The position numbers and the translations under genes were made by a program. From positions 1,108,593 to 1,172,592 of the forward strand of contig NC_072460.1 in assembly GCF_027596085.1 (NCBI RefSeq): a stretch of 64,000 nt of DNA, written 5' to 3'. Source of the DNA: Anoplopoma fimbria. Lineage: Eukaryota; Chordata; Actinopteri; Perciformes; Anoplopomatidae. The notes beneath the pieces were generated by a model. It saw only the letters and a list, made by a program, of their open reading frames with translations, was not told the origin of the DNA and searched no databases. Shown here one piece after another: positions 23,847-34,039 of this stretch (positions are counted from its first letter, which is position 1; each line of letters begins with the position of its first letter).

Positions 23847-25834
23847 CTCACAACTGGTACGTGTTTACATGAGTGTGCTTAATTTTATGAGATGAAAAGA
23901 ATCCCACCTTATCAAGAAAAGTGAGAGAGTGTGTGAACGCTAGCCTGGCATAGGGAAGGACTGGTATGGCTTGTGTAGTATTGTTGCCATGGTGCCAAAC
24001 TGACGCCACCCTCAAAGCCTCCAGCAGTCTGTGTCTGAGTAAAGAAGGAATGAAGAATGTGAAACAGTAACTCCTCCTTCTCCTGAGTGCAGAGCATTTA
24101 GTCGACAGTAGCTTTCATAGAGGTTAAGGCTGTTTCTATGGCCGGAGCGGTTTGATGCGGTTGAACATTTCCTCATGTTTTTCTCAGTTTTGTGTACCTG
24201 ACCATCAGAGCTGCGTCTGTGGATCCTGCCAGGCTTTGCGGCAGGTAGACGCTGGGATAGAGAGCAGTGGACTGACGCCAGAGCCAGGACAGACGGTCAT
24301 TTTGGTCTTCGGTCCCCGCCTGGCAGCGTCCGGTGTAGCTTTTATCTGACCACACATGTGAAACAAGAAAAGACACAGGTTCACTTTTTATCATCCGTTA
24401 TAACCAACTTAAACTCTATGTTCAGGAACTGCAAAAAAAAGTGTTTATTTTGTTAATATCTTTAGGTCAAAACTTAAAAGAGATATGTAGACAGAATGTC
24501 AGGACCCGTCAACCAAACTGCTCAACACACACTCTGTGTTTGTCCTACCTGTCTTCTTCTTCTTATTTAAGCAGGCAGGAAAACCATAAAACCCCCAGAG
24601 TCCTTTGGGATGAACTCTGACCGCCGACTTCAGTGTCTCCTCCATGAACCTTCGAGCGCTCTCCTCAAACTTTCGCCTTGCCAACGCAGTCGTTTCCGTC
24701 TCTGACAAATCTGGTCTCTCCTGTCTCACCAGTAGCTTGGACTGCCTCTGGTACTCCATCTTGGTTCCAAAGTTTCTCTCCCACAACGGCCACCACTCCT
24801 CCCAGTCGATAACCGCTAAACCGCTGAAGTTTGGCTGCAGCAAACCGGACATCTGCGTCATTGCGAGAGAGAGGTGAGCTGAGAGGTCGCTGAGCTGTGG
24901 TAGCCCTCCGTTTACCCTACTGCCGTCTGGTGAGAGGTATGGGTATTTCCCCAGGTGGTCACGGTAGAAGATGGTCATTTCCTGGTTTAAAGGGGACATA
25001 TGCTCATTTTCAGGTTTAAACTTATAGTTTGAGTTTCTCCTAGGACATGTTTATATGCTTAATGTCCTAAACCCCTTTTCCCTGTCTGTCTTAATATACC
25101 TAATATCACCCTCTGTCTGAAACGCTCCATTTTAACGCCCGTCTCTTTAAGGCTCCCTCCCGAAAACAACCAGTCTGCTCTGATTGGCTGGCGGGAAAAA
25201 TGTGGCGCCACCTTTGCAAAGGTAGTTCTCACGCCTTGGGTGGAGATACGCATCCAGTAGCTAAAAAGCGTGATCAATTTTACTGGGTTACTGGAAACCC
25301 ATGTGACAGGAAATATTGTTTGTTAACACGTAGGCCATAATACATATAGAAGGGCGTAACTCATTAGGCTGTGTGTTTGTCCATTGTTGTGGAGTTCTTC
25401 TCCAATTGCCCAAAAGTGAATGAAAGCAGCTTCATAGGATTGTTGTGACCAATGCATAACCAAGTTTCTGAAATATACATATACATATATACACATATAT
25501 ACATACATACACACGGGGATCAGTAAAAAATGAATCCCATTGGTGACTCTGGCTCAGTCACCTGTCCATGGAAGCGTTGCTGTCTGTTCTCCACGATATC
25601 AAAGTGGCCGAGGTCCAGACTGACGTTGTAGCGTCTGTGACAGTCTTCCGTGGGAATGTTCCACACCACAGCGAAGGGCCGGTCCTGCAGGATGAGACCA
25701 CCTGCAGCCACGGCCGGCTGGGCGGCGCGAGGGAGGACAACCCCACGGGTGGAGGGTGGTGACCGAGAGGTGCAGGAGAGGGGAGAAACGAGGAGGGGGA
25801 GGAGGAAGGGGAGGGAGAGGTGAGACAGAACCAT
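23320..25834 (-). CDS. hyal3: Hyaluronidase (glycosyl hydrolase family 56), hyal3-like
   Basis: Six coding exons: 25834-25562, 24981-24549, 24345-24198, 24034-23908, 23793-23704, 23607-23320, 1359 nt (452 aa). All phases match. Residues 1-22 are a signal peptide ([21 protein letters not shown]). The catalytic block [11 protein letters not shown] contains D150 and E152, the acid pair of the family. Other family marks are [53 protein letters not shown] and [15 protein letters not shown]. The C-terminal Cys-rich EGF-like part holds CNGNGRCAR and [12 protein letters not shown]. Several Asn-X-Ser/Thr sites fit a secreted or lysosomal glycoprotein. FHGQ-MTIFY, DWEEW-PLW and [17 protein letters not shown] resemble HYAL3 more than HYAL1, and the ifrd2/naa80 neighbourhood agrees; hyal1 or a fish-specific paralogue is not excluded. 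An acceptor near 25868 implies an upstream non-coding exon. Confidence 0.88.
23641..23690. repeat. CA-rich microsatellite in the hyal3 intron before exon 6
   Basis: Interrupted CA tract (CACACAAACATACACACAC type), UG-rich in the hyal3 transcript. It lies between exon 5 and the normal pyrimidine-rich acceptor of exon 6. Confidence 0.8.
23796..23842. repeat. (CA)n microsatellite forming the hyal3 exon 5 acceptor tract
   Basis: About 22 CA units. On the minus strand the intron ends (TG)n followed by CAG at 23796-23794, so the repeat takes the place of the polypyrimidine tract. Confidence 0.93.
24985..25330. mobile_element. Non-autonomous DNA-transposon-like repeat in hyal3 intron 1
   Basis: The left end reads AAAGGGGACATATGCTCATT, followed by a TTCAGGTTTAAACTTATAG-like stretch. 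Further in are CACCCTCTGTCTGAAACGCT and CAGTCTGCTCTGATTGGCTG. I recognise these words from an abundant short repeat of percomorph genomes, usually classed as a non-autonomous DNA element. The right end is not clearly delimited. It sits in hyal3 intron 1, with its left terminus immediately beside the exon 2 acceptor. Confidence 0.5.
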
Positions 25835-25868
25835 GGCTGCTCACCCACTGACCAGTCCTGTCCTTCCT

Positions 25869-26973
25869 GACAGAGAGAAACAAGTTCTTAATGAACACAA
25901 ACTGTTGGAAAATCAAATATACACATTTACAAACATTGAAATAGCAGATAGAAGGTTAGCTGTGATCCCAGATCATTCTTACACTCTGTAAGCTTTTATT
26001 TCAATATTAAAATCCCGAAAAAACAAAGACAAATAAATATGTTTTAAAAAAGGCCTTTATTCCCCGAATTATTTTTAAATTAAAAGCTTTACAAGAATAG
26101 TTTTATCAATATAAAACAGGTCTTAAAAACTTTAAGAGTACAGCTATCTGGCACTTAAAGAAGGCACATTCTAAACAGACATTACAGTGTCATCATTTGA
26201 TAGCAGCAGATGTAGACTGGATTTGGGGAATATTTCCCAATAGCAAAGCTGCTCAAAGGGCAAAAGTGTTTTTTTATTTTTCTAAATTTCCTTTACTGAG
26301 CTTTCACGGTTAACAAAACACTTAAATTAAGTAGGATTCATTATTTAAACTACTCTAAAAACCCTATTTGTATCCATCCAGTATCCATCAATATGAAAAT
26401 ATTGTTCATTTGAAAAAGTGTAACTGCTGGAAAGAGGAAGTTTCCTTCTTCACCAAACAGTTTCAAACTCAGCACGACATCATTCTGCACAGTGAAGCCA
26501 AAACATAAAAGTGAAGTAACAGTAAGCAGAACACATTTTAAATGGGTGGGGAACAATTCGCAATTTGCTGAAGTAAGTGAAGTTCCACTCGTTTTGCACT
26601 CTGGGTCTGATTTTCTGAGCTCTGGAGGACATTTCTACTTGAATCACTGCTTCATTGGGGATAACGCGGCCCGGGACAGAACCAGGCGCTGCACAGCAAG
26701 AACACTCAATTCAGCTTAATGTAAACTAGTTCTCTGGCAGTAAAAACAAGGCTCGAGTGTATCCAAACTGATTTCTTTTTGCATTTGTGACATTTCTGAC
26801 TCTCTCTTATGTTTTTCACACTCCGTCTGTCCTCCATTATTCGTTTTCTGTGCGTCTGAGGGACCATGATGGTACATGTGCTTATATGTTGGTATGTATG
26901 TTTCTGTCTTTTGATGTGTGGACACATAGAATGCGAGTGTTCGAGTTCTCCAGTTTATCTGGCTGTGTCCTTT
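25869..26973. other. naa80 3'UTR and hyal3 upstream region
   Basis: Both genes run on the minus strand, so this stretch is downstream of naa80 and upstream of hyal3. It holds minus-strand AATAAA hexamers at 26056-26061 and near 26273 that could end naa80. On the minus strand, a pyrimidine-rich acceptor-like sequence (CTCTCTGTCAG) occurs just before 25868. No other exon recognised. Confidence 0.5.
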
Positions 26974-27978
26974 TCAAATGTCTTTGTGCATCCAATAGAT
27001 GGGAACTCCTCTGGCGTCTCTGTAGGGAGTTTCATTTAGAGTCTGTACTACAGGCTTCACTGCAGGCTGAGGAGGAGGGGGTGGAGGAGGAGGAGGAGGG
27101 ATGGAAGCGGGTGGTGGAGGAGGGGGTGGTGGGATGGATGGAGGTGGTGGAGGAGGAGAGGGTGGGATGGAAGGAGGTGGTGGAGGAGGAGGAGGTGGTG
27201 GAGGGGGAGGATGTAAACTAGAAGGTGGAGGTGACCCCACAACACAAGCACCCCCTTGTGGTACGTGAGCATTAATCTTAGTCGGTGTTTGTGTCCGTAG
27301 AGTCGCCTCTCCTTCTTCCCCCTCCATTCTGGAGAACTTCAAAAGCGTCTCCATGGGAACAAACGCCGCCATGGCGCCTGCGTTCTGCACGGGCACGGAC
27401 AGCACGTAGCCGAGGTGAGAGTAGAAGTGCTGCTTATCGTGGGTCGTCAAGCACATGCGCTTGAACCCTCTGCCTCTGGCGTAGCGCTCGGTCTCCTCCA
27501 TCAGAGTCCGGCCGTAGCCCTTCCCTCGCTCCGCGGCGGACACCACCACCGACTCCACGAACAGGCTGCTGCTGTGACCTACGACCCGGGACAGCCGGGC
27601 GTGGCCGATCAGCCGCTCCGTCTCTCTGTGGCCACGCAGGAGAACCAGGCAGATGGGGAACTCTGGACAGGACTTCTGGAGGGAGTGAACCCGGGCGGCC
27701 TGGCTCCTCCGCCACTCAGAGTTGACCAGGTCCGCACAGGCCACCAGCAGGTCCGGACGGCGGTGGATCGGAACCGCACAGATCTGCTCTGGTTGTTCGG
27801 AGTCAGTGTGCAGCTTCTCTTTAACTGCTCCATCCAATGTTGGGATCCCGCTGACTTTCTCAACATGTTGTTTCAGGTGGTCTGATGTTGGGACGGGGTG
27901 CAGGTCGACGCCCAGCTCACCATCGGTCTCCGGTTTGGAAATCGTTGACGTTAATGACCTGTGGCGATCAGGATTTAA
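26974..27978 (-). CDS. naa80: N-alpha-acetyltransferase 80 (actin N-terminal acetyltransferase), 5' end unresolved
   Basis: A long open frame ends KDI-stop at 26974. It matches NAA80 along its length: HRRPDLLVACADLVNSEW, GHARLSRVVGHSSS and then VESVVVSAAERGKGYGRTLM. The acetyl-CoA loop RGKGYG lies at about 27528-27511. LTTHDKQHFYSHLGY and the conserved tail TPYRDARGVPIYWMHKDI follow. Family knowledge: NAA80 acetylates the processed acidic N-terminus of actin in the cytosol, aided by profilin bound to its polyproline loop. Here that loop (about 27050-27230) has proline runs of roughly 13, 6, 8 and 10, longer than I recall for human. The frame is open up to an in-frame stop just beyond 27978 with no ATG before the GNAT core. 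The likely solution is a 5' exon spliced to an acceptor such as CTGACTTTAG ending at 27979; a non-AUG start (TTG 27837 or CTG codons) is the alternative. Confidence 0.92.
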   Translation of the reverse strand, partial: LNPDRHRSLTSTISKPETDGELGVDLHPVPTSDHLKQHVEKVSGIPTLDGAVKEKLHTDSEQPEQICAVPIHRRPDLLVACADLVNSEWRRSQAARVHSLQKSCPEFPICLVLLRGHRETERLIGHARLSRVVGHSSSLFVESVVVSAAERGKGYGRTLMEETERYARGRGFKRMCLTTHDKQHFYSHLGYVLSVPVQNAGAMAAFVPMETLLKFSRMEGEEGEATLRTQTPTKINAHVPQGGACVVGSPPPSSLHPPPPPPPPPPPPPSIPPSPPPPPPSIPPPPPPPPASIPPPPPPPPPPQPAVKPVVQTLNETPYRDARGVPIYWMHKDI

Positions 27979-30330
27979 CTAAAGTCAGCTCAGTGTAAAA
28001 TAGAGATGTTAAAATGAGTTTTGAACATGCGGCTCCTCAACTCTGTGGTTAGTCTGGTCACAGTCTGAGCCAGGAGGAGGTCTGGAGGAGGGCTGATCAA
28101 AGATGAGTGTCCGTATAGCGTGTTTATCTTTTAGTTGAACATCTCTGAACTGAAAGCCAAGTGAAAAAATGCTATATGTGCGCTCAGCCTAACATGACAT
28201 CATTTCTGTGATAAATCTGACAGATAAACTAAACTTTCATCGTCTAGAAACCAGCACCCTCGGATCCGATGTGTAACCACTGAGTGTCCTGACAGGTCTG
28301 TAGCTCAGTCCTTCTGTAAGAGGAGACACATGAGGATACAACTAGAGTGTTGATCTCCATCTAATCTCTGTCTGTGCTCCCTGTTTCCACTGCAACCTTT
28401 TACTGCCCTCTTGTTTCTGTTAAAGACTGCTAGGGTGTTGGGAGTTGTGTGCCTTGCTCATGAAGGGGTCAGTCTTCAGGAGTGAGTCATTCATTTCCAT
28501 GCAGGTCTGGTTAGATGACAGAGGGACCTTCACGTCACCATGCAATTGAGCTCTGAAGAAGAGCAACTATTCATTTCATTACTGAATAATCGGAGGATTC
28601 ATTTACTAATCGACATTTTTAAATTGCTTGTTTTGTCCGGCCAACAGTAACAAACCGACACGTATTCAGTCCAACATTGTTTAAGACAAAGATCCAATGG
28701 ATTCTAGGCTGTCCTCTTTTTAAGAAAATGTACTTAAATGATCATTCTAAACACTTGTTTGACCCAAGGTCACGACTTACAGAGGACTTTAGCTTCTTTG
28801 CATGCAGATGTGTGAGTGGACATGCATTCCTCTGTCTGTGTGTGTTGATTCATTAATGTCGACCTACATCTTCTATCTGCTGTTAACCACAGGATGACTA
28901 GTTTCAACATGAAGTCACACCTCCCATCCAAACAGAAACAAATGTCTCACACTGCAAGTTTCAACAGTGCGCATGTGAACGTGACATGTACCTTCAAATT
29001 CAGCCTCAGCAGAATGAATTGATGACTGATCACATTGATGATCACAGATATGATTGCTTCCAATCCCCCCTCATTAATATAAACTGTAGTCATCCATCAT
29101 TTGATTTCTGCTGTAGCCGGCTGCACAGCTCCAGCTTGCTGTCCACAATTGTAGTTGCAACAGGTGGATGCTGACATGTTGACCAGGTGCCTGATTTACT
29201 AATAAAAATTGGAATTTTCTGTACTTTTTTTCCCGGTAATTCTATGATAAACACATGTAGCAGAGAGGAAATGATGTTAAAAAGGGAAGCCGTTCTTATA
29301 CATGAGTGGTGAACGTAACATACTGTGTCCCTCACCTCTTTTTAAACGTATTTGAGATGTGTAATTGAGCTTCGTCTCATCAGTCATCATAATGGGGAAG
29401 TATTCGAGGTTAACACATAGTAGCAGCTTCTTGAGAAAGATGTTCCTGAATGCAGTGAGAACATCCATAAAGTGAACTATTTCTGTATTCAGGCGAATCC
29501 GTGTCTTATTGACGCTTATATTCTTTTTTTAGTACATTAAAACGTTCCCCACAAGTGATGATGCTATCATACGTCGCAAAGGTGCCAATAACTCCGTTTA
29601 AGATTACAATTCTTCTTGTTTTTTTCACACGTCTGAAACTCTAACAGGTCTTAAAAACACGTAAATAAGCAGAAGCACAGAGTTGAGCTCATCAGTGAAA
29701 AAACACTGAGCAGTTTCTCTGTTTTCAGTCTGTAAATCCTCAAAGAAAGAAAACAATACTAATCTAAATTGTTGCCTGGGATTCATTTTAGTATTGCAGA
29801 AATAAAAACAAAGTAAAAACCCATTAACAATTAAAAAACTACTAACTCACCAAGAGAGAAGAGCTGAAGCCAAACGCCTGACTGTGGAACAGCTTTATGA
29901 GCTTGGTACTGCCCACTACTGAAAACGACATTCTTCCCCAACATTCACCTAAAAAGGCCTGTAGATAAGGTGGAACAGGAAACTGACAGCTGACATATTA
30001 TCACAAAGATCGCGATAACGGCTCGACCTCAATAACTCCACAGAATGCATTTCCTCTGAGATGATGTGATCGTTGTTAATATGAGACTTGGGATTAACTG
30101 GTTACAGCAGCAGGATCTCACTTCTCATTTATAGGTTTTTAGAGTATTTCTAAGAAGGGTTTACAAGCAGAATGTGTCGCTCCAAGCCAGCAGCTAAATG
30201 GAATTCAGCCATCATTAATTGCATTATTTACAGTACACCTGTGCTTTCGTTCTAAGGTGACAGGTCAACACGTCTACAGTGAAAAAACCTTTTGAGCTTC
30301 TACTGCACGTAAGGCTTTTGGACTAATTCT
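27979..30330. other. Region upstream of naa80, no exon recognised
   Basis: AT-rich, with only short open frames of no recognisable family. It probably contains the naa80 first intron and any 5' exon, but none can be fixed by eye. Confidence 0.45.
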
Positions 30331-30339
30331 ACTTTAATA

Positions 30340-30640
30340 TTATGGTATTTCCAATCTATGTACTTTATGTTGTGGTAGGTACATTCATATTAGTTTGTTG
30401 CTCTTATTGTATTCGTATTAGTTTGTTGCTCTTATTGTATTCATATTAGTTTGTTGCACTTATTGTATTCGTAGTAATTTACTTCTGCACTATACTTTTG
30501 CTCTGGTTTATGCTCTTAGATGCTTGTTTAAGAAAGGAGATGCACTTATGACTTCTGGTGACTAGTAGTTCTCTTGAATACCTATGTTGAATACACTTCC
30601 TGTAAGTCGCTTTGGATGAAAGCGTCTGCTACATGACTGT
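30340..30640 (+). mobile_element. 3' part of an L2-type LINE or related SINE, with a triplicated 28-bp unit
   Basis: The sequence TAAGTCGCTTTGGATGAAAG, followed by CGTCTGCTACATGACTGTAA, is the well-known 3' end of fish L2-like LINEs and of SINEs that share their tail. The upstream body (about 30480-30600) looks like the matching 3'UTR. At 30389-30470 the unit ATTAGTTTGTTGCTCTTATT plus GTATTCGT is repeated three times. A TGTAA-type tail follows. The 5' part of the element is not recognisable. Confidence 0.65.
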
Positions 30641-31148
30641 AATGTAATGTAATGTACATGTAAATGTAATGTAAATGTAATGTAAATGTAATGTAATTGT
30701 AATGTAATGTAATGTACATGTAATGTAATGTACATGTAAATGACTGTAATGTAATGTACATGTAATGTACATGTAAATGACTAATGTAATGTAAATGTAA
30801 TATACATGTAAAGTAATGTAAATGTAATGTACATGTAAAGTAATGTAAATGTAATGTACATGTAAATGTAATTGTAATGTAATGTAATATACATGTAAAG
30901 TAATGTAAATTGCAAATTTCCCCACTGCGGGACTAATAAAGGATTATCTTATGTAATGTACATGTAATTGTAATGTACATGTAAATGTAATATACATGTA
31001 AAGTAATGTAAATGTAATGTACATGTAAAGTAATGTAAATGTATTGTAATGTACATGTAATTGTAATGTACATGTAAAGTAATGTAAATGTAATTGTAAT
31101 GTACATGTTTATGTAATGTACATGTAATGTAATGTACTGTAATGTAGC
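30634..31148. repeat. Expanded TGTAA / ATGTACATGTAA minisatellite
   Basis: About 0.5 kb of TGTAA, TGTAAA and ATGTACATGTAAATG words follows directly on the L2/SINE-like 3' end and looks like a greatly expanded element tail. It is interrupted at 30911-30952 by a different LINE 3' terminus. ATGTACAT words make much of it self-complementary. Confidence 0.93.
30911..30952 (+). mobile_element. Short LINE 3'-terminal fragment inside the TGTAA array
   Basis: It contains GCAAATTTCCCCACTGCGGG followed by ACTAATAAAGGATTATCTTA. Near-identical words occur at 58613-58658 (plus) and, diverged, at 32321-32366 (minus). It is a bare 42-bp fragment inserted in the tandem array. Confidence 0.6.
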
Positions 31149-31160
31149 TCCCCCTTCTGG

Positions 31161-31258
31161 AGGATGCCTCTAATTACCTCTAATGCCCCAAGCATGCTGT
31201 AACCTCTTAAATTGACTTCATTAGAGGTAATTAGATAATTAAAGGTAATTGGAGGCCT
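31161..31258. repeat. Long inverted repeat (AATTACCTCTAAT type)
   Basis: Left arm TAATTACCTCTAATG (31171-31185) is perfectly complementary to 31219-31233 across a 33-nt loop. The outer segment GCCTCTAATTACC also pairs with GGTAATTGGAGGC (about 31244-31256) with one mismatch. It lies right after the TGTAA array. Confidence 0.8.
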
Positions 31259-31480
31259 GAAGCCTGGAGGTTTATCTCCAGTCAGCTCTGACTGGGCCTC
31301 TGAGGGCCGGACGTCTTTCCCGGTGACCCCCCCCTCTGTGACGGTCACACATAAACGTGAACACATGAATAAGCACGCAGTCACACAGAGTGTTTACTGT
31401 CTGATAACTGCACCGCAGCGTGTCTGAGCGGAACGTCAGTGTTGTTAATAGTTCAGCTTATAAGGTCACTGCTGCGGTGG

Positions 31481-31508
31481 CGCGGTGCATTGTGGGAACA
31501 TGGCGGCC
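31481..31508. promoter_or_regulatory. Composite ZNF143-like and YY1-like promoter element
   Basis: CGCGGTGCATTGTGGGAA (31481-31498) read in reverse is TTCCCACAATGCACCGCG, matching the ZNF143 site TCCCAnnRTGCnnYGCG. It runs directly into ACATGGCGGC, a YY1-type site. The surrounding DNA is locally CpG-rich. No gene clearly starts here. The best guess is the promoter or first exon of naa80 (minus). The plus-strand reading MAAAATPLLSD is a possible but unsupported first exon. Confidence 0.5.
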
Positions 31509-31660
31509 GCGGCCACGCCTCTACTGTCTGACGTGTGTTTCTTCAGTTAAAGATGGAATATTTCTAGTGGATGACATTGTAATTGGATGTTGTTTGAAGG
31601 AACTGAGGATGTGAGACGTTTAGTTACAACGTAAAGCTCCTAAAACTGTCATTAAACGCT

Positions 31661-31782
31661 CCAAAGATGAAATGCATCAGGAGAGTAATCGCCTTCCCTT
31701 CCGCCTTCGCTAAAATACATTTCAAAGATGAAATGCATCAAGAGAGTAATCGCCTTCGCTAAAATACATTTCAAAGATGAAT
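31661..31782. repeat. Short tandem duplication (about 50-60 bp unit, 2.5 copies)
   Basis: The unit TTTCAAAGATGAAATGCATC, continuing AAGAGAGTAATCGCCTTCGC and TAAAATACA, is repeated. The first copy carries a small internal duplication of CCTTC. Confidence 0.85.
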
Positions 31783-32320
31783 GTTTAAAGCATAATCCCT
31801 TTTTCTTAACCCTTTTCTTTCAAAGCAGTGACTAAATATTCTGCATGCATAACATTTATATGTTTTGTAGTAAAAAATAAACGGGATATCATTCATCCGT
31901 TTGCTCTTGGTGCAGCAAATGATCTTTGACTGCCGTAAACGTGCCCTGACGCCTCCACGTCCATGTAAGGAAAGACTACAACCTGAGAGTTAGAACTCAT
32001 GGCTGCATGCACGCCGGCTCGTTGTCTTACTCTTAGCTTTGCATGCAGTCTGTCAGTATCAGTGTCCATCGTTCTGGTTCGTTACCTACATCTTAGGTGA
32101 TCTGGTCGGCTGGTTGTCTGCTCCTCGGTCGGCGTCACTTCCTCCGCCTCACAGCTCACGTCTGCCCCCTGCGGACGGGAGGGCTATTACAAGCACTATA
32201 TAATAATACATTTATGTTGTGAGGTTAGGTGTGATTTATTACAAGACACAATCATTATCAAACTTCTGTTAAAATACTGCTATTTAACAGAAAGTGATTC
32301 ACCTCTGTAGCTGGTTTATA

Positions 32321-32560
32321 AGGTAAGATAATCCTTTATTAATCCCACAGTGGGGACATTTGCAGGATACAGCAGCAGAGATGATAGTGCAAACAAGAAA
32401 AACCAAGATCAAAACAAGTCTTATAAATAAGTAAATAAGTAATCGCACAGTGAAGAATAATAAATAAGTAAAAAAACAACTTAAAAATCCACAATAACTA
32501 AAATAAACCATATAAACAGACAGAATACTGTTATTATTGCACAGTGGATTGCATCGTTAT
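32321..32560 (-). mobile_element. LINE 3'-end fragment (minus orientation)
   Basis: Minus-strand GGGATTAATAAAGGATTATC at 32345-32326 matches the terminus of the fragments at 30911 and 58613. The AT-rich sequence to about 32560 could be its 3'UTR. No reverse-transcriptase coding sequence is visible. The right boundary is a guess. Confidence 0.5.
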
Positions 32561-33361
32561 AACATAAATCTACAGTAATTACTGCTTGAGTGGCTGGTTT
32601 GGCCGGTAGTTGCAAAAAATGTGAAATCGAGAAGAAGTGTCCTTGAGAAGAATGTGCAAACAAAATGAAACTGCATCTAAAACACTTTTCAGTTGTGTTC
32701 AACAGACCCTCACCAACTCACTTCCACACAACTAACAGGATATTCAACAAGTTTCAGAAGAAATTCAACAGAGGCAAGACTTTTAACAAAATTTTTGCTT
32801 TATTTTTTTTCATTTTTTATAATCCAGGACAACTCATTCAAGGATAATCAAGGAGAAATAAGCACTAACGTTTTTTGTTATAATTTTTTTTCTGTTTTTA
32901 CATTTCGTCAGAGATGGTTGGTGAATTTCATCATAATTGGTCAAAGTAAAACAAAAAATAATAAATGAATATATAATAACAATACATTAATAATTAATTC
33001 AATACAATGAAGTGTGGCATCAATGATAGAATAACAATGGCCCAGAAAACGTAGGGTTTTTATTGTTTTCACTGCTTCTTCTGTGGTACTGCAATTATCA
33101 CCAGCACTAACTCAACTCAATCAACAACAGTAGAGGAAGAAATGGAGCGCACTCACAAAGTTCTGCACCTCGGCCTCCCAAAGAGGAAACACTTTTTTTT
33201 TTTTTTTTATAGTTAAATAATATTTTATCAAAGCTCTTTTTTTGCATTTTGATTAATTTTCCTTTTCAGAGATTTTAAAAGTTTCTTGTCTCCATTTTAC
33301 CACAATATGTCCGTTTTTGCAAGTGTGGTTGCCTATATGTTTTTTGAGCATATGTATCTGT

Positions 33362-33366
<5 letters not shown>

Positions 33367-33431
<65 letters not shown>
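33367..33431. repeat. (GT)n microsatellite
   Basis: About 32 GT units, in the presumed prkar2a 3'UTR or just beyond it. Confidence 0.95.
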
Positions 33432-33432
<1 letters not shown>

Positions 33433-33780
33433 GATGTGTCCTTTGCTGAGGCTTGTTGGAACAACTTTGTTTAAGTTGTGTGTAAGCTCATGTGAATACA
33501 AAGCCTGCACATGTGAAGCATGTGTGTGTTCTGTCCTTACACTGCGTCACCTGTATTTAGGTCATTGCAGCAAAGATATTCATACTGAGAGGTTTGAGCT
33601 GGCTCAAGCAATGAGGTGTGTGGCCTGTAGCTTGCTCTGTGTGTGCGTGTTTGTGTGTCCCTGTGAGCCAATAATGAGTGTGTTGAACTAGTATGTGCAC
33701 GAGGATGAGCAGTGAAGTGGGCATCTCTCAGTACCTACATAGGTGTCATTATACATGTATATGTGTGTGTGTGTGTGGAG

Positions 33781-33829
<49 letters not shown>

Positions 33830-33954
33830 CCATACTGTGTGGGGTTTTATGTACTTGTAGCCAAGAACAATTCCTCATTTGTTCTTACACTCTGTGTAAA
33901 GCTTATTATGAGTCTGTTTAGCCACTGCATGATATGAGAAAGGACAAATGACGG

Positions 33955-33967
33955 TGTGTGTGTGTGT

Positions 33968-34005
<38 letters not shown>
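33955..34005. repeat. (GT)n microsatellite close to the prkar2a stop codon
   Basis: About 25 GT units with one GG interruption. In the prkar2a mRNA it is a (CA)n starting about 35 nt after the TGA (34042-34040). Confidence 0.93.
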
Positions 34006-34007
<2 letters not shown>

Positions 34008-34039
34008 TAATAGAAGGCACGGAGGGTGGTGTGGGAGGC

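Larger units (their letters stand above)
32561..34039. other. Probable prkar2a 3'UTR and downstream DNA
   Basis: It follows the prkar2a stop codon (minus strand). A minus-strand AATAAA lies at 33059-33064, about 1 kb past the stop. Three GT microsatellites occur at about 33367-33431, 33762-33822 and 33955-34005, plus a poly-T run near 33190. No open frame of interest. Confidence 0.55.

Noticed and set aside
31109..31384. 91-codon minus-strand frame near the orphan promoter
   Set aside because: Half of it is repeat sequence and the inverted repeat; could be 5'UTR, but no coding evidence.
33163..33182. Short match to the primate Alu phrase CCTCGGCCTCCCAAAG
   Set aside because: Only about 16 bases with unrelated flanks; chance match, not evidence of contamination.
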